Assembly: GCA_032622095.1 (NCBI GenBank)
Contig: CP136062.1
Span: 160,886,875-160,950,874, forward strand
Source: Siphonodentalium dalli
Lineage: Eukaryota > Mollusca > Scaphopoda > Gadilida > Siphonodentaliidae
Length of the DNA: 64,000 bases
Direction of reading: 5' to 3'
Below are positions 23,021-34,346 of this stretch, in pieces. A program made the translations under genes and the position numbers. Position 1 is the stretch's first letter. Each line of letters begins with the position of its first letter. The notes beneath the pieces are model-generated. The model searched no databases. It saw only the letters and a list, made by a program, of their open reading frames with translations, and had not been told where the DNA came from.

Positions 23021-23228
23021 TACAGTAATGCTCTAACAAAGCAACTTCTTAACCACAGCAGAATTATGGGTAACTTTTCAGGATTTAGTCTGAAATATGG
23101 CTTGTTGCCATTCATCGGAAAGCTCTCCCCGGGATGAATGGCAACAAGCCATATTTCCGACTAAATCATGAAAAGTTACCCATAATTCTGCTGTGGTTAA
23201 GAAGTCGCTTACTTAGAGCATTACTGTA
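23021..23228. mobile_element. Family A MITE, copy 10
   Basis: TA-flanked palindrome with a shortened centre (ctctccccggg). Left variant ACTTCTTAACC is mirrored by GGTTAAGAAGT on the right. Confidence 0.85.
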
Positions 23229-23238
23229 TATCTCATAT

Positions 23239-24077
23239 CAGGGGCCAGCCCAGTTCTGATTAAAACCATACTCAGACTCTAAAAATACTGAGTCTGATGA
23301 AACCCGCTATCTGTCGCATTACTGTCGCTATGAATAACTTCCACAGACAACCCCCTGCAGATGACGTCACCGCACCCACATTTGTCTTTAAAAATAGCTT
23401 TGATTGACATAATGTAGTTTCGGTTTCGTTTCAGCGTAAGAGTTAAAATTTCGTTTCCGCAGACTCTTTATGCCAGGTCCTGGGAGAATTGATGCTACGC
23501 ATTCTCTCAGAATATCTTCTGCGCCTTGTGACAAAATTTTAACTGCGATTAATCACGTTTAACAAACTTTAAACGCGTTTATGACTCGAAACAAATTAAT
23601 TTTGTCTTTGTTTAATTTTGAAGTTAACATCTTATGCCTGAAATTAAATAAATGTATGACATCGCGACTTCTAAATTATTCGGTACTAAATGTTGAATTT
23701 CTTAATAACATTCAATTATATTACATATTAATTAAAATTGTCAATTCTGCACTCTTTAAATATGCTTTTCAATGTTAAATTTGCTGTCGTAAAATTCTGA
23801 ATTTGTAAACATTAGCCATGCGGCGAAAAAATTATTGTGCTATTTATAACTATTGAGCAGGGTTTACTGGAATCGGCACCGCCTGAAGGAATTCCCCTAG
23901 TCTTGGGGATTCCATGCGACAATCGCCTGATTTGTTACCTCGCGTTTTTGAGGATATTGTGATTGGCTGGCAATTACGTAATTCCTGCTGGGAGTAATGG
24001 AACCTCTACCCAATGTCATCAAACTCAGTACTTTTAGAGTCTGAGTATGGTTTTAATTAGAACTGGGGCCAGCCTAG
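23239..24077. mobile_element. hAT-like element with long inverted repeats, ~839 bp
   Basis: The left end has AAAACCATACTCAGACTC, mirrored by GAGTCTGAGTATGGTTTT near the right end. CAGGGGCCAGCCC and GGGGCCAGCCTAG lie at the termini. The inverted repeat spans ~60 bp. No clean target duplication could be read, so the exact ends are uncertain by several bases. No transposase. Confidence 0.6.
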
Positions 24078-24237
24078 AGGTATCAAATTGAGAGAAGTCA
24101 CTGTTTGGTTATTAGGGAGAAGTGAACTGTAATCAGGGAGACATAACATTGTGGCTGAGGTTCAATATACACCACAACATAACCATTCTCTTATCCAATA
24201 AGTATCATGCAACACAAGAGTCCATTTATAAAACCAT

Positions 24238-24455
24238 TACAGTGAGTACTCTAATTAATCGACCCCTTAACCACAGCAGAATTATGGGTAACTTTTCAGG
24301 ATTTAGTCGGAAATATGGCTTGTTGCCATTCATTGGAAAGCTCTCCCCGAGAGCTTTCCGATGAATGGCAACAAGCCATATTTCCGACTAAATCCTGGAA
24401 AGTTACCCATAATTCTGCTGTGGTTAAGGGGTCGATTAATTAGAGCATTACTGTA
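24238..24455. mobile_element. Family A MITE, copy 11
   Basis: Full-length TA-flanked palindrome. Private variant GACCCCTTAACC on the left is mirrored exactly by GGTTAAGGGGTC on the right. Confidence 0.9.
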
Positions 24456-24502
24456 CCACTATAATCAGTATCTATACTTTAAATATTCTGTTTATTTATT
24501 AA

Positions 24503-24543
24503 TCGGAAATATGGCTTGTTGCCATTCATTGGAAGCTTTCAGT
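24503..24543. mobile_element. Family A fragment, copy 12
   Basis: About 40 bp of arm (cggaaatatggcttgttgcc...), without ends. Confidence 0.6.
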
Positions 24544-24610
24544 AACTATACAAACTAAAACTGTTGTTGCCAAATTTTGCTCATTATACTGGTCATTGCC
24601 CCAATTGGAC

Positions 24611-24880
24611 ACGCCACCCTCATGTTTGGTAATCGTAAACACGCCACCCTCATGTTTGGTAATCGTAAACACGCCACCCTCATGTTTGGTAATCGTAAAC
24701 ACGCCACCCTCATGTTTGGTAATTGTAGACACGCCACCCTCATGTTTGGTAATCGTAGACACGCCACCCTCATGTTTGGTAATCGTAGACACGCCACCCT
24801 CATGTTTGGTAATCGTAGACACGCCACCCTCATGTTTGGTAATCGTAGACATGCCACCCTCATGTTTGGTAATCGTAGAC
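24611..24880. repeat. 30-bp tandem repeat, 9 copies
   Basis: Nine nearly identical units built on CGCCACCCTCATGTTTGGTA. The first units end 'cgtaaac' and later ones 'cgtagac'. Because 30 is a multiple of 3, ORFs stay open on both strands; they are not evidence of a protein. Not a CRISPR: there are no spacers. Confidence 0.95.
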
Positions 24881-24994
24881 TCAGTACAATGATAAACGAT
24901 GCTCACCAACAAACAGCATACAGCATAGGATAATTTATTCTCACCGTTTAGTCTATTAGTTTCCGATTATGATTTTGTCTGACTTGTCTGGAAT

Positions 24995-25454
24995 CATGCC
25001 TGGGTTTAGTGTGCCTGTCATTTGCAGAATGAGGTCCCCAGAGGGTGAATTTAGTGATGCTATCCCGCACAGCTGGATAGCATGACCAAATTCACCCTCT
25101 GGGGACCTCATTCTGCATGACTTCATCTGCTCTGGGAGACAAAGACTCAGATTGAAGTTCCCAAATGGTGAATATTTTGATGTACACCTATTGAGAACCT
25201 CGATATGCAATGAGTCATCTGCCAATTTGGGAATATAGAGAAACTAAACTAAAAAATAAATAGAATCTTTATGAAGAAGTTCTATAGAAATTTAATAATA
25301 AAGATACTTTCCAGAGAAAATGAGGCCTAAACAGAATGGGGTACCCAGAGGGTGAATTTAGTGATACTAGCCTGCTATGCGGGATAGCGTCACTAAATTC
25401 TCACCCTATGGGGACCCCATTCTGCAAATGGCAGACACGCTAAATTCAGGCTTG
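24995..25454. mobile_element. Family B MITE, copy 6 (full length)
   Basis: CATGCCTGGGTTTAGTG at the left, CTAAATTCAGGCTTG at the right, with both hairpins intact. A 'tggaat' direct repeat is present at each flank but is offset by 2 bp. Confidence 0.7.
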
Positions 25455-25764
25455 TGGAATCCGTGTAAAATCGCATTACTTTGCTGTGAGGTGCCATGTC
25501 TGGCAATAATTTACTCATATTTTGTGTCTAAGGAGTGATCAAGCTGTGTTTGATTTAATAGAGGTCAATTAGGATATGAATTACTTCAGACATTATACCA
25601 GCCGGCACAGTGATCATATACACGGCGAGACTCCTTGTTTACCTCTCTTCATATAGTTTGAATGTCCTTATACAGTTTGAATGTCCTTATAGAGTTTGGA
25701 TATCCATATATGTTTTGAATTTCCTATTTTCCATTTTACTACGTACACTATTAGAGGGGGTGGG

Positions 25765-25960
25765 CCCGGTGGCTCAGTTGGTGTATGGCGTATTAGGCCA
25801 ACATAAGACTTCCAGCAATGGCAAAGCTTGTTCAAATCGAAATATGTCCAGAATTTGTGATCCACAAAAAGGGAAGAATAATAACATTTGTGTATCTGGG
25901 TTTCCAGCATGTCTAGGTAATCATCAGTATTCTCAATTCTCCAATAACGATAACACTATC
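25765..25960 (+). mobile_element. Possible tRNA-derived SINE
   Basis: GGTGGCTCAGTTGGTGTATGG resembles an A-box tRNA head, and CTTGTTCAAATCG, ~50 bp downstream, resembles a B box. The tail is undefined. A weaker relative ('gtgattcagttggtatgtca') occurs near 27703. Confidence 0.4.
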
Positions 25961-27319
25961 ATTGCCATCAAGCTGCGCCAGAGTCCACTAGAAGTCAGCA
26001 TCAGCGTTTATTGGTATACATGGATATAAGTTAAGGGATGGGCACATGTTCATTATACAGGTTAATTGCATCCTACTTTGTCTGCGTTGGTGGTCAGGAA
26101 AAACCAACGAAAAACCTCTTTGGGGGGGGGGGGGGGGGGAACGATGGAAACCTGCTTTCCGAAACCAACATCTCTAACGCAGCTCAAATGTTCGGAAATT
26201 CATTCTAATTGATCAATTGTGCAAAACAAACCTCCATGTGTACACACTATATAATATACAGATATAAATTAACATATATAAAATGTTCAAATATATACAC
26301 TATGATCGTGATCGAATGACACATTATGCGTTAAATATAAATGACTATAAAACTATTTCTTCATAAATAAGGTGCGATACGCACATTTCAAAGTTGCAAT
26401 TAACTTATATTAATGATTGTTTAACAAAATTCAACGTCAATTTTCTATAATATGCATGATTTCATGCGTTGTAAGAATATCTGTTTCTCAGATATATTTT
26501 CAACATAAGCATATCCTTATGTTATTTAACTGTCAATCCCTAACATTACTCAAATGTTTGAAACAAAAATTCTAGCTATGGCTAGAAATGACAACACACG
26601 CTCTATAATAGCGTGACTTCTTTTCATTGTTCATGCATGTAGCGATAATACATCACTCACTCATTATCCCGAGTAGCGAATACAATATTTTTCGGCTAAT
26701 CTGCTTTGCAGTAAACGCTGAAAAATTATCAGTCTCTTTTAATAAAGCCAACGATAATCCTAACGGATGTACATGTACGTCTCTAGAAGTTTCCATTATA
26801 TTTACTTTCTACAATGACACGGCATTCCCAACATGACATAATAAACCATTTTCAAATATGGAGTGCATTCCTAGCATATTAAATGTTTGTGAGAATCGTA
26901 GTATTTGGAAATAGTTGTAAATACAACAAGATGCGAAAGAATAATCAGTCACGAATATTGTTGACTGATAAAAACTGGAAGATGATGTCTCCTATATCGC
27001 GATGAGTAATGGATATATCGCCTGTATTCAGTTTTCCAACAATAGTTGAGTTTGACAATGCGTGGGAAACTTGTCTTCCTGTCATTGACCTCGGATCTGT
27101 GAAGTGATCTGTTATGCCAATAAACCAATGAAATCACATGAGTGCTTCGCCACTCTCCAATGAAATGGAAGGAATCCCATCAATTCAATAACTGATTATG
27201 AATGAGATATCCATAGACGTAAATATTGTAAATTTTTTGTCGGCTTTTTAAATAGACTGGGTAATTCTTTATGTCTATACAGAGTAATCGAGGCACATTA
27301 TATTGAATAGAGGTTACAA
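25961..27319. other. ~1.36 kb without recognised genes
   Basis: AT-rich. It contains a run of 18 G (26122-26139). Short ORFs on both strands show no motifs. Confidence 0.4.
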
Positions 27320-27570
27320 TTAACTCTTCCATGACTAGATCTTCCTGCAATATCTGCGAAAACCCTGTGTTAATGCATTCTCATATATATGCGAGTCTCC
27401 CATAGGGATCCTCGCATATATAAGAGAATACATTGTTCTAACAATATTTACCTTGACCTTGTAAGCCATTGTATTATCTTATATATGCGTGTCTACCTGT
27501 ATAAGAGAATGCACTGGCACAGGATCTTTATATAATATGCTGCACCAGCACAGCTCCCGTTGTATGATTC
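27320..27570. mobile_element. Family C MITE, copy 3
   Basis: Starts TTAACTCTTCCATGACTAGA; two hairpins; ends 'ctgcaccagcacagctcccg' with the final CATGAAAGGGTTAA decayed. Confidence 0.7.
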
Positions 27571-27787
27571 ACTGCCAATCATTTACAAGGCCATGCAGAC
27601 CCCAGTTTGATAATGGTCTTACACAGTTTGAATGTCCTTATTTGTTTTGAATGCAATATGGTTGGAATGTCTTATATACCTTTCCTATTACGGCTAATCC
27701 TGTGATTCAGTTGGTATGTCACATGGCACATCAAAACAAGCTGCATGAAAAGGCAAGAATGACCTGATTCATGCCTCTGCAAGTTTG

Positions 27788-29011
27788 TCAATTTATTTCT
27801 GGGGGCGGTGGTTTCCACTTGCAGTGAAGTAAAGGCATTTTATTTATGGGGGCGGTGGTTTCCACTTGCAGTGAAGTAAGGCATTTTATTTCTGGGGGCG
27901 GTGGTTTCCACTTGCAGTGAAGTAAGGCATTTTATTTCTGGGGGCGGTGGTTTCCACAGTGAAGTAAGGCATTTTATTTCTGGGGGCGATGGATTCCACT
28001 TGCAGTGAAGTAAGGCAATTTATTTCTGGGGGCGGTGGTTTCCACAGTGAAGTAAGGCATTTTATTTCTGGGGCGGTGGATTCCACTTGCAGTGAAGTAA
28101 GGCATTTTATTTCTGGGGGCGGTGGATTCCACTTGCAGTGAAGTAAGGCATTTTATTTATGGGGGAGGTGGATTCCACTTGCAGTGAAGTAAGGCATTTT
28201 ATTTCTGGGGGCGGTGGATTCCACTTGCAGTGAAGTAAGGCATTTTATTTATGGGGGAGGTGGATTCCACTTGCAGTGAAGTAAGGCATTTTATTTCTGG
28301 GGGCGGTGGATTCCACTTGCAGTGAAGTAAGGCATTTTATTTCTGGGGGCGGTGGATTCCACTTGCAGTGAAGTAAGGCATTTTATTTCTGGGGGCGGTG
28401 GATTCCACTTGCAGTGAAGTAAGGCTTTTTATTTTCTGGGGGCGGTGGATTCCACTTGCAGTGAAGTAAGGCATTTTATTTTCTGGGGGCGGTGGTTTCC
28501 ACTTGCAGTGAAGTAAGGCATTTTATTTCTGGGGGCGGTGGTTTCCACTTGCAGTGAAGTAAGGCATTTTATTTCTGGGGGCGGTGGATTCCACTTGCAG
28601 TGAAGTAAGGCATTTTATTTCTGGGGGCGGTGGTTTCCACTTGCAGTGAAGTAAGGCATTTTATTTCTGGGGGCGGTGGTTTCCACTTGCAAGTGAAGTA
28701 AGGCATTTTATTTCTGGGGGCGGTGGTTTCCACAGTGAAGTAAGGCATTTTATTTCTGGGGGCGGTGGTTTCCACTTGCAGTGAAGTAAGGCATTTTATT
28801 TCTGGGGGCGGTGGTTTCCACAGTGAAGTAAGGCATTTTATTTCTGGGGGCGGTGGTTTCCACTTGCAGTGAAGTAAGGCATTTTATTTCTGGGGGCGGT
28901 GGTTTCCACAGTGAAGTAAGGCATTTTATTTCTGGGGGCGGTGGTTTCCACAGTGAAGTAAGGCAATTTATTTCTGGGGGCGGTGGATTCCACAGTGATG
29001 TAAGGCATTTT
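27788..29011. repeat. 46-bp minisatellite with a 40-bp variant, ~28 copies
   Basis: The unit contains TGAAGTAAGGCATTTTATTT followed by CTGGGGGCGGTGGTTTCCAC. A second version lacks the six bases 'ttgcag/cttgca' after CCAC. A further polymorphism is GGTTT versus GGATT. Unit lengths of 46 and 40 are not multiples of 3, so only short ORFs exist. It lies 116 bp from the assembly gap. Confidence 0.95.
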
Positions 29012-29127
29012 ATTTTTTATTACTTGGTTTACGGATTTCTTTGTCTCAAAGATAGGGAGGTTGGAGAAAAAATAAAATAAAATCTGTATACTTTTTTATG
29101 TTTACCCATACCATAGTATGGTAAACC

Positions 29128-29227
29128 NNNNNNNNNNNNNNNNNNNNNNNNNNNNNNNNNNNNNNNNNNNNNNNNNNNNNNNNNNNNNNNNNNNNNNNNN
29201 NNNNNNNNNNNNNNNNNNNNNNNNNNN
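29128..29227. other. Assembly gap (100 N)
   Basis: Exactly 100 N, a common placeholder length, so the true gap size is unknown. Reading frames drawn through it are artefacts. Confidence 1.
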
Positions 29228-29492
29228 CAGTATTACCGCAGTATTTGACAGCGTTCATGCGATCAAACATGGTCAATTATACAGTGGCCTACCGGGTTAC
29301 CACTTCGTATTCATGGTTAGACCGTATTCTTCATGCGATGTTTATATGAAAGTAGGCATTATAACCCCACCGGAGAGTTTGTTTATTTCTGGTGTGGCAT
29401 GACGCTGCATTGATGATGCAATCGTAAATTTCGGTCAGTGACCAATTTCGTATGTTGAATAAACCGATTTATTAATTGAAATAATGCTTTAG

Positions 29493-29625
29493 TTAACTCT
29501 TCTATGATGGAACTTCCTGATATTTTGTGAAAACCCTGTGCCAATGCTTTCTCTTAGATATGCGAGTCTCCCATATAAGAGAATGCACTGGTACAGGATA
29601 TTGAATCCTCACTCAGCGCAGCTTC
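29493..29625. mobile_element. Family C fragment, copy 4
   Basis: TTAACTCTTCTATGATGG start and one collapsed hairpin, then 'cactggtacaggat' and a degraded end. Confidence 0.6.
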
Positions 29626-29678
29626 CTTCACACAAAACTAAACCATTGTAAGTACATCACCAGGTGCTAATCTCATAT

Positions 29679-29929
29679 TTAACCCTTTGAGTGCCAGGGG
29701 CCGATATTATCGGCCCTAAACCTACACAATAAGTCTGTTAAAGAATATAATAAAATATATTAAAATTGTAAAAAATTGTAAAAAAATAAAATAAAATAAA
29801 AATTGTTAAGCCAATGCATTCTCTTATATATGCGAGGCGACCTATGGTCGACTCGCATATATAAGAGAATGCATTGGCACAGGGTATATGGGTTGATACA
29901 AAAATCGGACCTGGCACTCAAAGGGTTAA
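29679..29929. mobile_element. Family D TTAA MITE, copy 1 (251 bp)
   Basis: TTAACCCTTTGAGTGCCAGG at the left; GGCACTCAAAGGGTTAA at the right, next to the 'gttgatacaaaaatcgga' subterminal block. It carries one shared hairpin (29813-29883) and the A-rich 'gttaaagaatataa' linker also seen in family K. Confidence 0.8.
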
Positions 29930-30132
29930 AACATAAACTGGTCCAATGTTCTCTCTCATGGCATTGAGCATGCAGTCCAACTCTTCATGTCTGAACTGAT
30001 GATAATATATTCCCAATAATTCAGACCCTTCGTTCTATCCCTAGGCACTATAGTCTCCTCTTAAATCCATAAACTTTTCCCAGGATTCATCTGATCTTGG
30101 CACTATGTATAGTCCTCACGGTAATCCCCAAT

Positions 30133-30316
30133 GAACCAAACCATTTTGCGGAAACCTTGCATCATTGGATTTTCTTATTATGCGAGTCTCCTGTAGGGAG
30201 TCTCTCATATATAAGAAATTACATTGACCTAGCAATATTTACCTTGACCTAGTAAAGCCAGTGCATTCTCAGAAATTTGCGATGCTCCAGCACAGCTCCC
30301 ATCATCAAAGGGTTAA
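30133..30316. mobile_element. Family C MITE, copy 5 (left end lost)
   Basis: Degraded first hairpin, the 'tatttaccttgacctagtaa' spacer, a broken second hairpin, then CAGCTCCCATCATCAAAGGG followed by TTAA. Confidence 0.65.
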
Positions 30317-30419
30317 TTATCCCCAGGCACTATATATTTCATGACCAATACATGACTTAGTCTTAGTTATCTCAACTTGGCTTTGTGTTGGGGCTATAAA
30401 TTCCATGTCCAAATTACAG

Positions 30420-30770
30420 GATCTGGGGCTAGCATTCATCTGATCTTGGCACTGTGTTAATAGTCCTCCGGCTAAAATAATGAGAACCATGCTATAAGCT
30501 AGTGTCCTGACCCAATACAGGAGATAATAGTTTCATGTCTAACACATGGCCTGGTCTTCACATTTGTATGATCTGGGCATTGTGTCCAAATTATGCGACC
30601 TGGTGCTTGCTTTCATCTGATCTTGGCACTATGTAAATAGTCCTCGCAGCTACATAATGATAACCATATTATACGATGGTGAATCCTGACCAATACGGAA
30701 ACTAATAGTCTCATGTCTAATACATGGCCTGGTCTTAACGTTCATATGATCTCGGTATTGTGTTTTCTTC
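30420..30770. repeat. ~177-bp diverged tandem repeat, two copies
   Basis: 'ttcatctgatcttggcact', 'aatagtcct', 'catggcctggtctt' and 'tatgatct' recur with a period near 177 bp. A partial third copy lies near 30085. Confidence 0.65.
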
Positions 30771-31255
30771 ACTGCTGGAAAGATAATAATCCCCAACAAT
30801 TTGGGCGCTCCCCAGGCTCCATTTTTATGACCAATACACGCCCTGATGATAACCATGATCCCATCTCAGCTTACTGTAGTCCATAACTGATTTCATCATT
30901 TGCATAGCAAGTCATTCCGTGTTCAATATCTCGAGGCAGAATCCCCCTGACTTGTTAATTACCAATTTGACACCCTATTACGACTCCCAAATAGTCCTGT
31001 CAGATGCAGGAACCGCAGACTAATATAATAATTTCCTCCCAACCTCCATTAATATTCATCAGAGTCCCTGTGAACTATGCTAATAATTCAAACTGTGCTC
31101 CCACAATTAATGCATCACTCAACTCTGTCGTTAACATGTTCTCCAGTCTCGGATACAAATTCTTGCTGTTTGCCAATATATATCGTGACCATAGTCATGG
31201 TGTTAAATGGAGACTGTACTCCAATTTCAATACATGTAATCTTGAGCTGGGACTA
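30771..31255. other. No gene seen
   Basis: Unique-looking sequence. Its ORFs run into the family A copy that follows. Confidence 0.35.
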
Positions 31256-31472
31256 TACAGTAATGCTCTAATTAATCGACCTCTTAACCAAAGCAGAATT
31301 ATGGGTAACTTTTCAGGATTTAGTCGGAAATATGGCTTGTTGCCATTCATCGGAAAGCTCTCGGGGAGAGCTTTCCGATGAATGGCAACAAGCCATATTT
31401 CCGACTAAATCCTGAAAAGTTACCCATAATTCTATTTTGGTTAAGAGGTCGATTAATTAGAGCATTACTGTA
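31256..31472. mobile_element. Family A MITE, copy 13
   Basis: 217-bp palindrome with private variants mirrored in both arms: GCTCTAATTAATCGACCTC on the left, GAGGTCGATTAATTAGAGC on the right. Confidence 0.9.
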
Positions 31473-31925
31473 CTTGACTGAATTAGATTATAATAAATGA
31501 AAAGGTTTTAACTAAGAAATAATTTTAATCTCATCCCGCATTTATGCAAGGATGAGAGGAATTCTCTGAATAAGAGAGGGAAGAAATTGGAAGGATTTGC
31601 TCCCCTCCCTTCCCATCCCTTATTCTTACACCATATTTTTGGTCTTGGTTTTGTGACCAGCCAGGTGCTCGGATGGCTATCGCTTATCCCTTGGGTCAAT
31701 GAGAACTTAAATCTTTTCTCGGTACAACGGATGCATTGACCTTGATGGACAATATGCACAAGTTAACTCTTCCAATCCCGACAATTTCTGACCGAATGTA
31801 TGGAAGAGAATTTAAATATATTAGTAATTACCTTCCCTGTCAGAAAATTAAAAGGTTCCCAGGTTTTGAACGTCTCATTTTATGTCCTTATGATACGAAT
31901 CAGGAAATCATGATTTATATTATGC
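31473..31925. other. No confident gene
   Basis: An 83-codon minus ORF (31508-31759) is Trp/Pro-rich but has no known motif or splice context that I can defend. Confidence 0.3.
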
Positions 31926-32052
31926 CAGCCCTCTTAATTGGCTATGGCAATCAGCAATGCCGAAGCCATTTGCTAAAGCAAACTGGACCCATGGCAATGG
32001 TTGCCGTAGCGGATTGCTGAAGCCAAAAAATCTGAATGGAGATCGCGGGCTG
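31926..32052. mobile_element. Family J MITE, copy 2
   Basis: CAGCCC...GGGCTG ends, inverted relative to 11886-12008, with the same 'gcaatgccgaagccatttgc' core. Flanks ttatgc and ctatgc match at 5 of 6 bases. Confidence 0.6.
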
Positions 32053-32086
32053 CTATGCAATAGTGTTCTCAGATGATTTACAACCT

Positions 32087-32195
32087 TTGAACCCTTTCAT
32101 GACTGGAGCTTCCTGAAATTTTGCAAAAACCCTGTGCCAGTGCATTCTCTTATATATGCAAGTTACCCATAGGGAGTCTCGCATTTATTATAAGT
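32087..32195. mobile_element. Family C fragment, copy 6
   Basis: 'ACCCTTTCATGACTGGAGC' start with TTGA in place of TTAA, then the first hairpin only. Confidence 0.6.
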
Positions 32196-32677
32196 TACAG
32201 GATATCAGTGGTCGGTTGTGGTGTCAAGTGAGATCAATATTAGGCGAGGCCGTTTGGTAAGTTAAATGTGTCGTCTATGCATGGCCATTAACTTATGTAA
32301 TATCACATTGACGCGCCATGGACGTTGAACGTCAACGCATTGAGTCATTTATGGCCAATCACTATATGTAGGACACCTTGTTGAGTTTTATAGTTAATTT
32401 ATGAGTCTTAGAGAGTCTTAGAATTACTTAAACATATCGCATGCATGTTTTGGTACTTGGTACTATATGTCTTTAAATTCTCAGAAAATGATTTCTGACA
32501 GATATCCCTTTTCTTATTGGCACAAAATACACCAAAAATATCCCCGAGAGTTTCTGAAAAACAAGATGGTGAATAAGCACCTAATATTGATTACATATGG
32601 GGTCACTTACCTAATATGGGTTCATATACCGTCACTATTTATCGACGCTGATTGGCTAATCGCAAGGGCTGACATAT
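32196..32677. other. No gene seen
   Basis: Unique-looking; a 77-codon plus ORF (32467-32700) ends in a C fragment and shows no motif. Confidence 0.35.
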
Positions 32678-32818
32678 TAAAAGAGAATACATTAGCCTAA
32701 CAATATTTATCTTGACCTTGTAAAACAGTGCATTCTCTTATATATGTTAGGCTCCCTATGGAAGACTCCCTTATGTAAGATAATGCATTGACACAGGATC
32801 TATAATGCTGCAGCAGCT
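32678..32818. mobile_element. Family C fragment, copy 7
   Basis: Half of the first hairpin, the 'atatttatcttgaccttgta' spacer and the second hairpin, then 'cacaggatct'. Confidence 0.6.
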
Positions 32819-32943
32819 GAAAGGCCAAGAAATGAAAATTTTTATTACATTCGTTTCACATTAATATGGTTCCAATATAATCCTTATGACTCGCAGAAAT
32901 TACCAATTGTAAGCTTCTATGATGCTAATTTTGCCAATTAGAA

Positions 32944-34346
32944 AGCCCTGGTGTAACACGTCATCTTGTAACACGTCATCTTCCCCCCCCCCAGGATATC
33001 TTCCCCCCCCCCCCCACCCTGGATATCTTCCCCCCCCCCCAAAATAATTTCACTCATATGATATCGTTTGGTTCTGAAATGGCCAGAAAAATGTTTTTGG
33101 AGATTAAACAAAAATATATATTATTTTTTTTTTTATTTAAAAAAAAAAAAGTGACAAAATTAGTTTTTTCACGAATTTGATTGTCTGTTCATGAAATGAC
33201 CAGAAAAATGTTTTTTTCTTTTCTTTCAAATGTCCAGGCTTGGATATTCCACCCCCCCCCCCACCCCGCACCTACATGACAAAGAAATCATCTTATGGTT
33301 TTATCGCTTATTTTGCTTTATATAGTAATGAAACAGCGAGAAATTAGCTTCTCCAAGAGAAAGTTGTTTGAGTCAGGGTTTGGGGTGGGGGGTGGGGGGG
33401 GGGGGGGGGAGATGTCCAGGTCAGGATATTTCCCCCCCCCCAGCCAGCACCTAGCACCTACATGACAAATAAATCATTGTATGGATTTATTGCTTGTTTT
33501 GCTTTATATAGTCATGAAACAAAAAAATAATCTTATGGTTTAATCGCTTGTTTTGCTTTATAGTCATGAAACAGCGATAAATTAACTTCTTCTGAGAAAA
33601 AGTTGTTTGAGTCAGTGTTTGGGGTGGGGGAAGATGTCCAGGATATCTTCCCCCCCCCCCCCCCACCCAAACCCTGACTCAAACAACTTGTTCTCAGAAG
33701 AAGTTAATTTCTCGCTGTTTCATGACTATATAAAGCAAAACAAGCGATAAAACCATAAGATTATTTTTTTGTCATGTAGGTGCTGGGTGGGGGGGGGGGG
33801 GGGGAAATATCCTGACCTGGACATCTTCCCCCCACCCCAAACCCTGACTCAAAAAACTTGTTCTCAGAAGTTAATTTCTCGCTGTTTCATGACTATATAA
33901 AGCAAAACAAGCGATAAAACCATAAGATTATTTTTTTGTCATGTAGGTGCTGGGTGGGGGGGGGGGGGAGATATCCTGACCTGGACATCTTCCCCCCACC
34001 CCAAACCCTGACTCATGAATATATAAAGCAAAATAAGCGATAAAACCATCAGATGATTTTTTTGTCATGTAGGTGCTGGGTGGGGGGGGGGGGGGGGGGG
34101 GGGTGGTGGAATATCCAAGCCTGGACATTTGAAAGAAAAAAAAAAGACAATCAAATTCGTGAAAACAATAAAAAAAAAAATTTAATCTCAAAAAACATTT
34201 TTCTGGCCATTTCAGAACCAAACGATATCAAATGAGTGAAATTATTTTTTAGTCGTACATGGGGGGGGGGGGGGGGGGGGGGAGATATCCAGGGTGGGGG
34301 GGGGGGGAGATATCCAGGGGGGAAGATATCCTGTTACACCGGGCCC
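32944..34346. mobile_element. Large foldback element with poly-C/poly-G tracts, ~1.4 kb
   Basis: Ends GCCCTGGTGTAACA and TGTTACACCGGGC. Left-arm words are mirrored in the right arm: 'ctgaaatggccagaaaaatg' at 33075 versus 'catttttctggccatttcag' at 34195, and 'cttttatagcgaa'-like blocks around the centre. C-runs of 9-14 on the left become G-runs of 9-22 on the right. The central arms repeat 'tttggggtggggg' blocks several times. No target duplication identified. ORFs here are by-products. Confidence 0.75.

Noticed and set aside
24526-24933. Nine 30-bp repeats as a CRISPR-like array
   Set aside because: Direct tandem units with no spacers, in an animal sequence; ordinary minisatellite. The four overlapping ORFs are by-products.
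29046-29402. ORFs spanning 29046-29276 and 29118-29402
   Set aside because: They read through 100 N and are artefacts of the gap.
31508-31759. 83-codon minus ORF as a coding exon
   Set aside because: Balanced composition but no recognised domain, no convincing splice sites and no partner; not enough to call.
33928-34235. Proline- and glycine-rich ORFs in the poly-C/poly-G palindrome
   Set aside because: Homopolymer runs create low-complexity frames; mirrored on the other arm.
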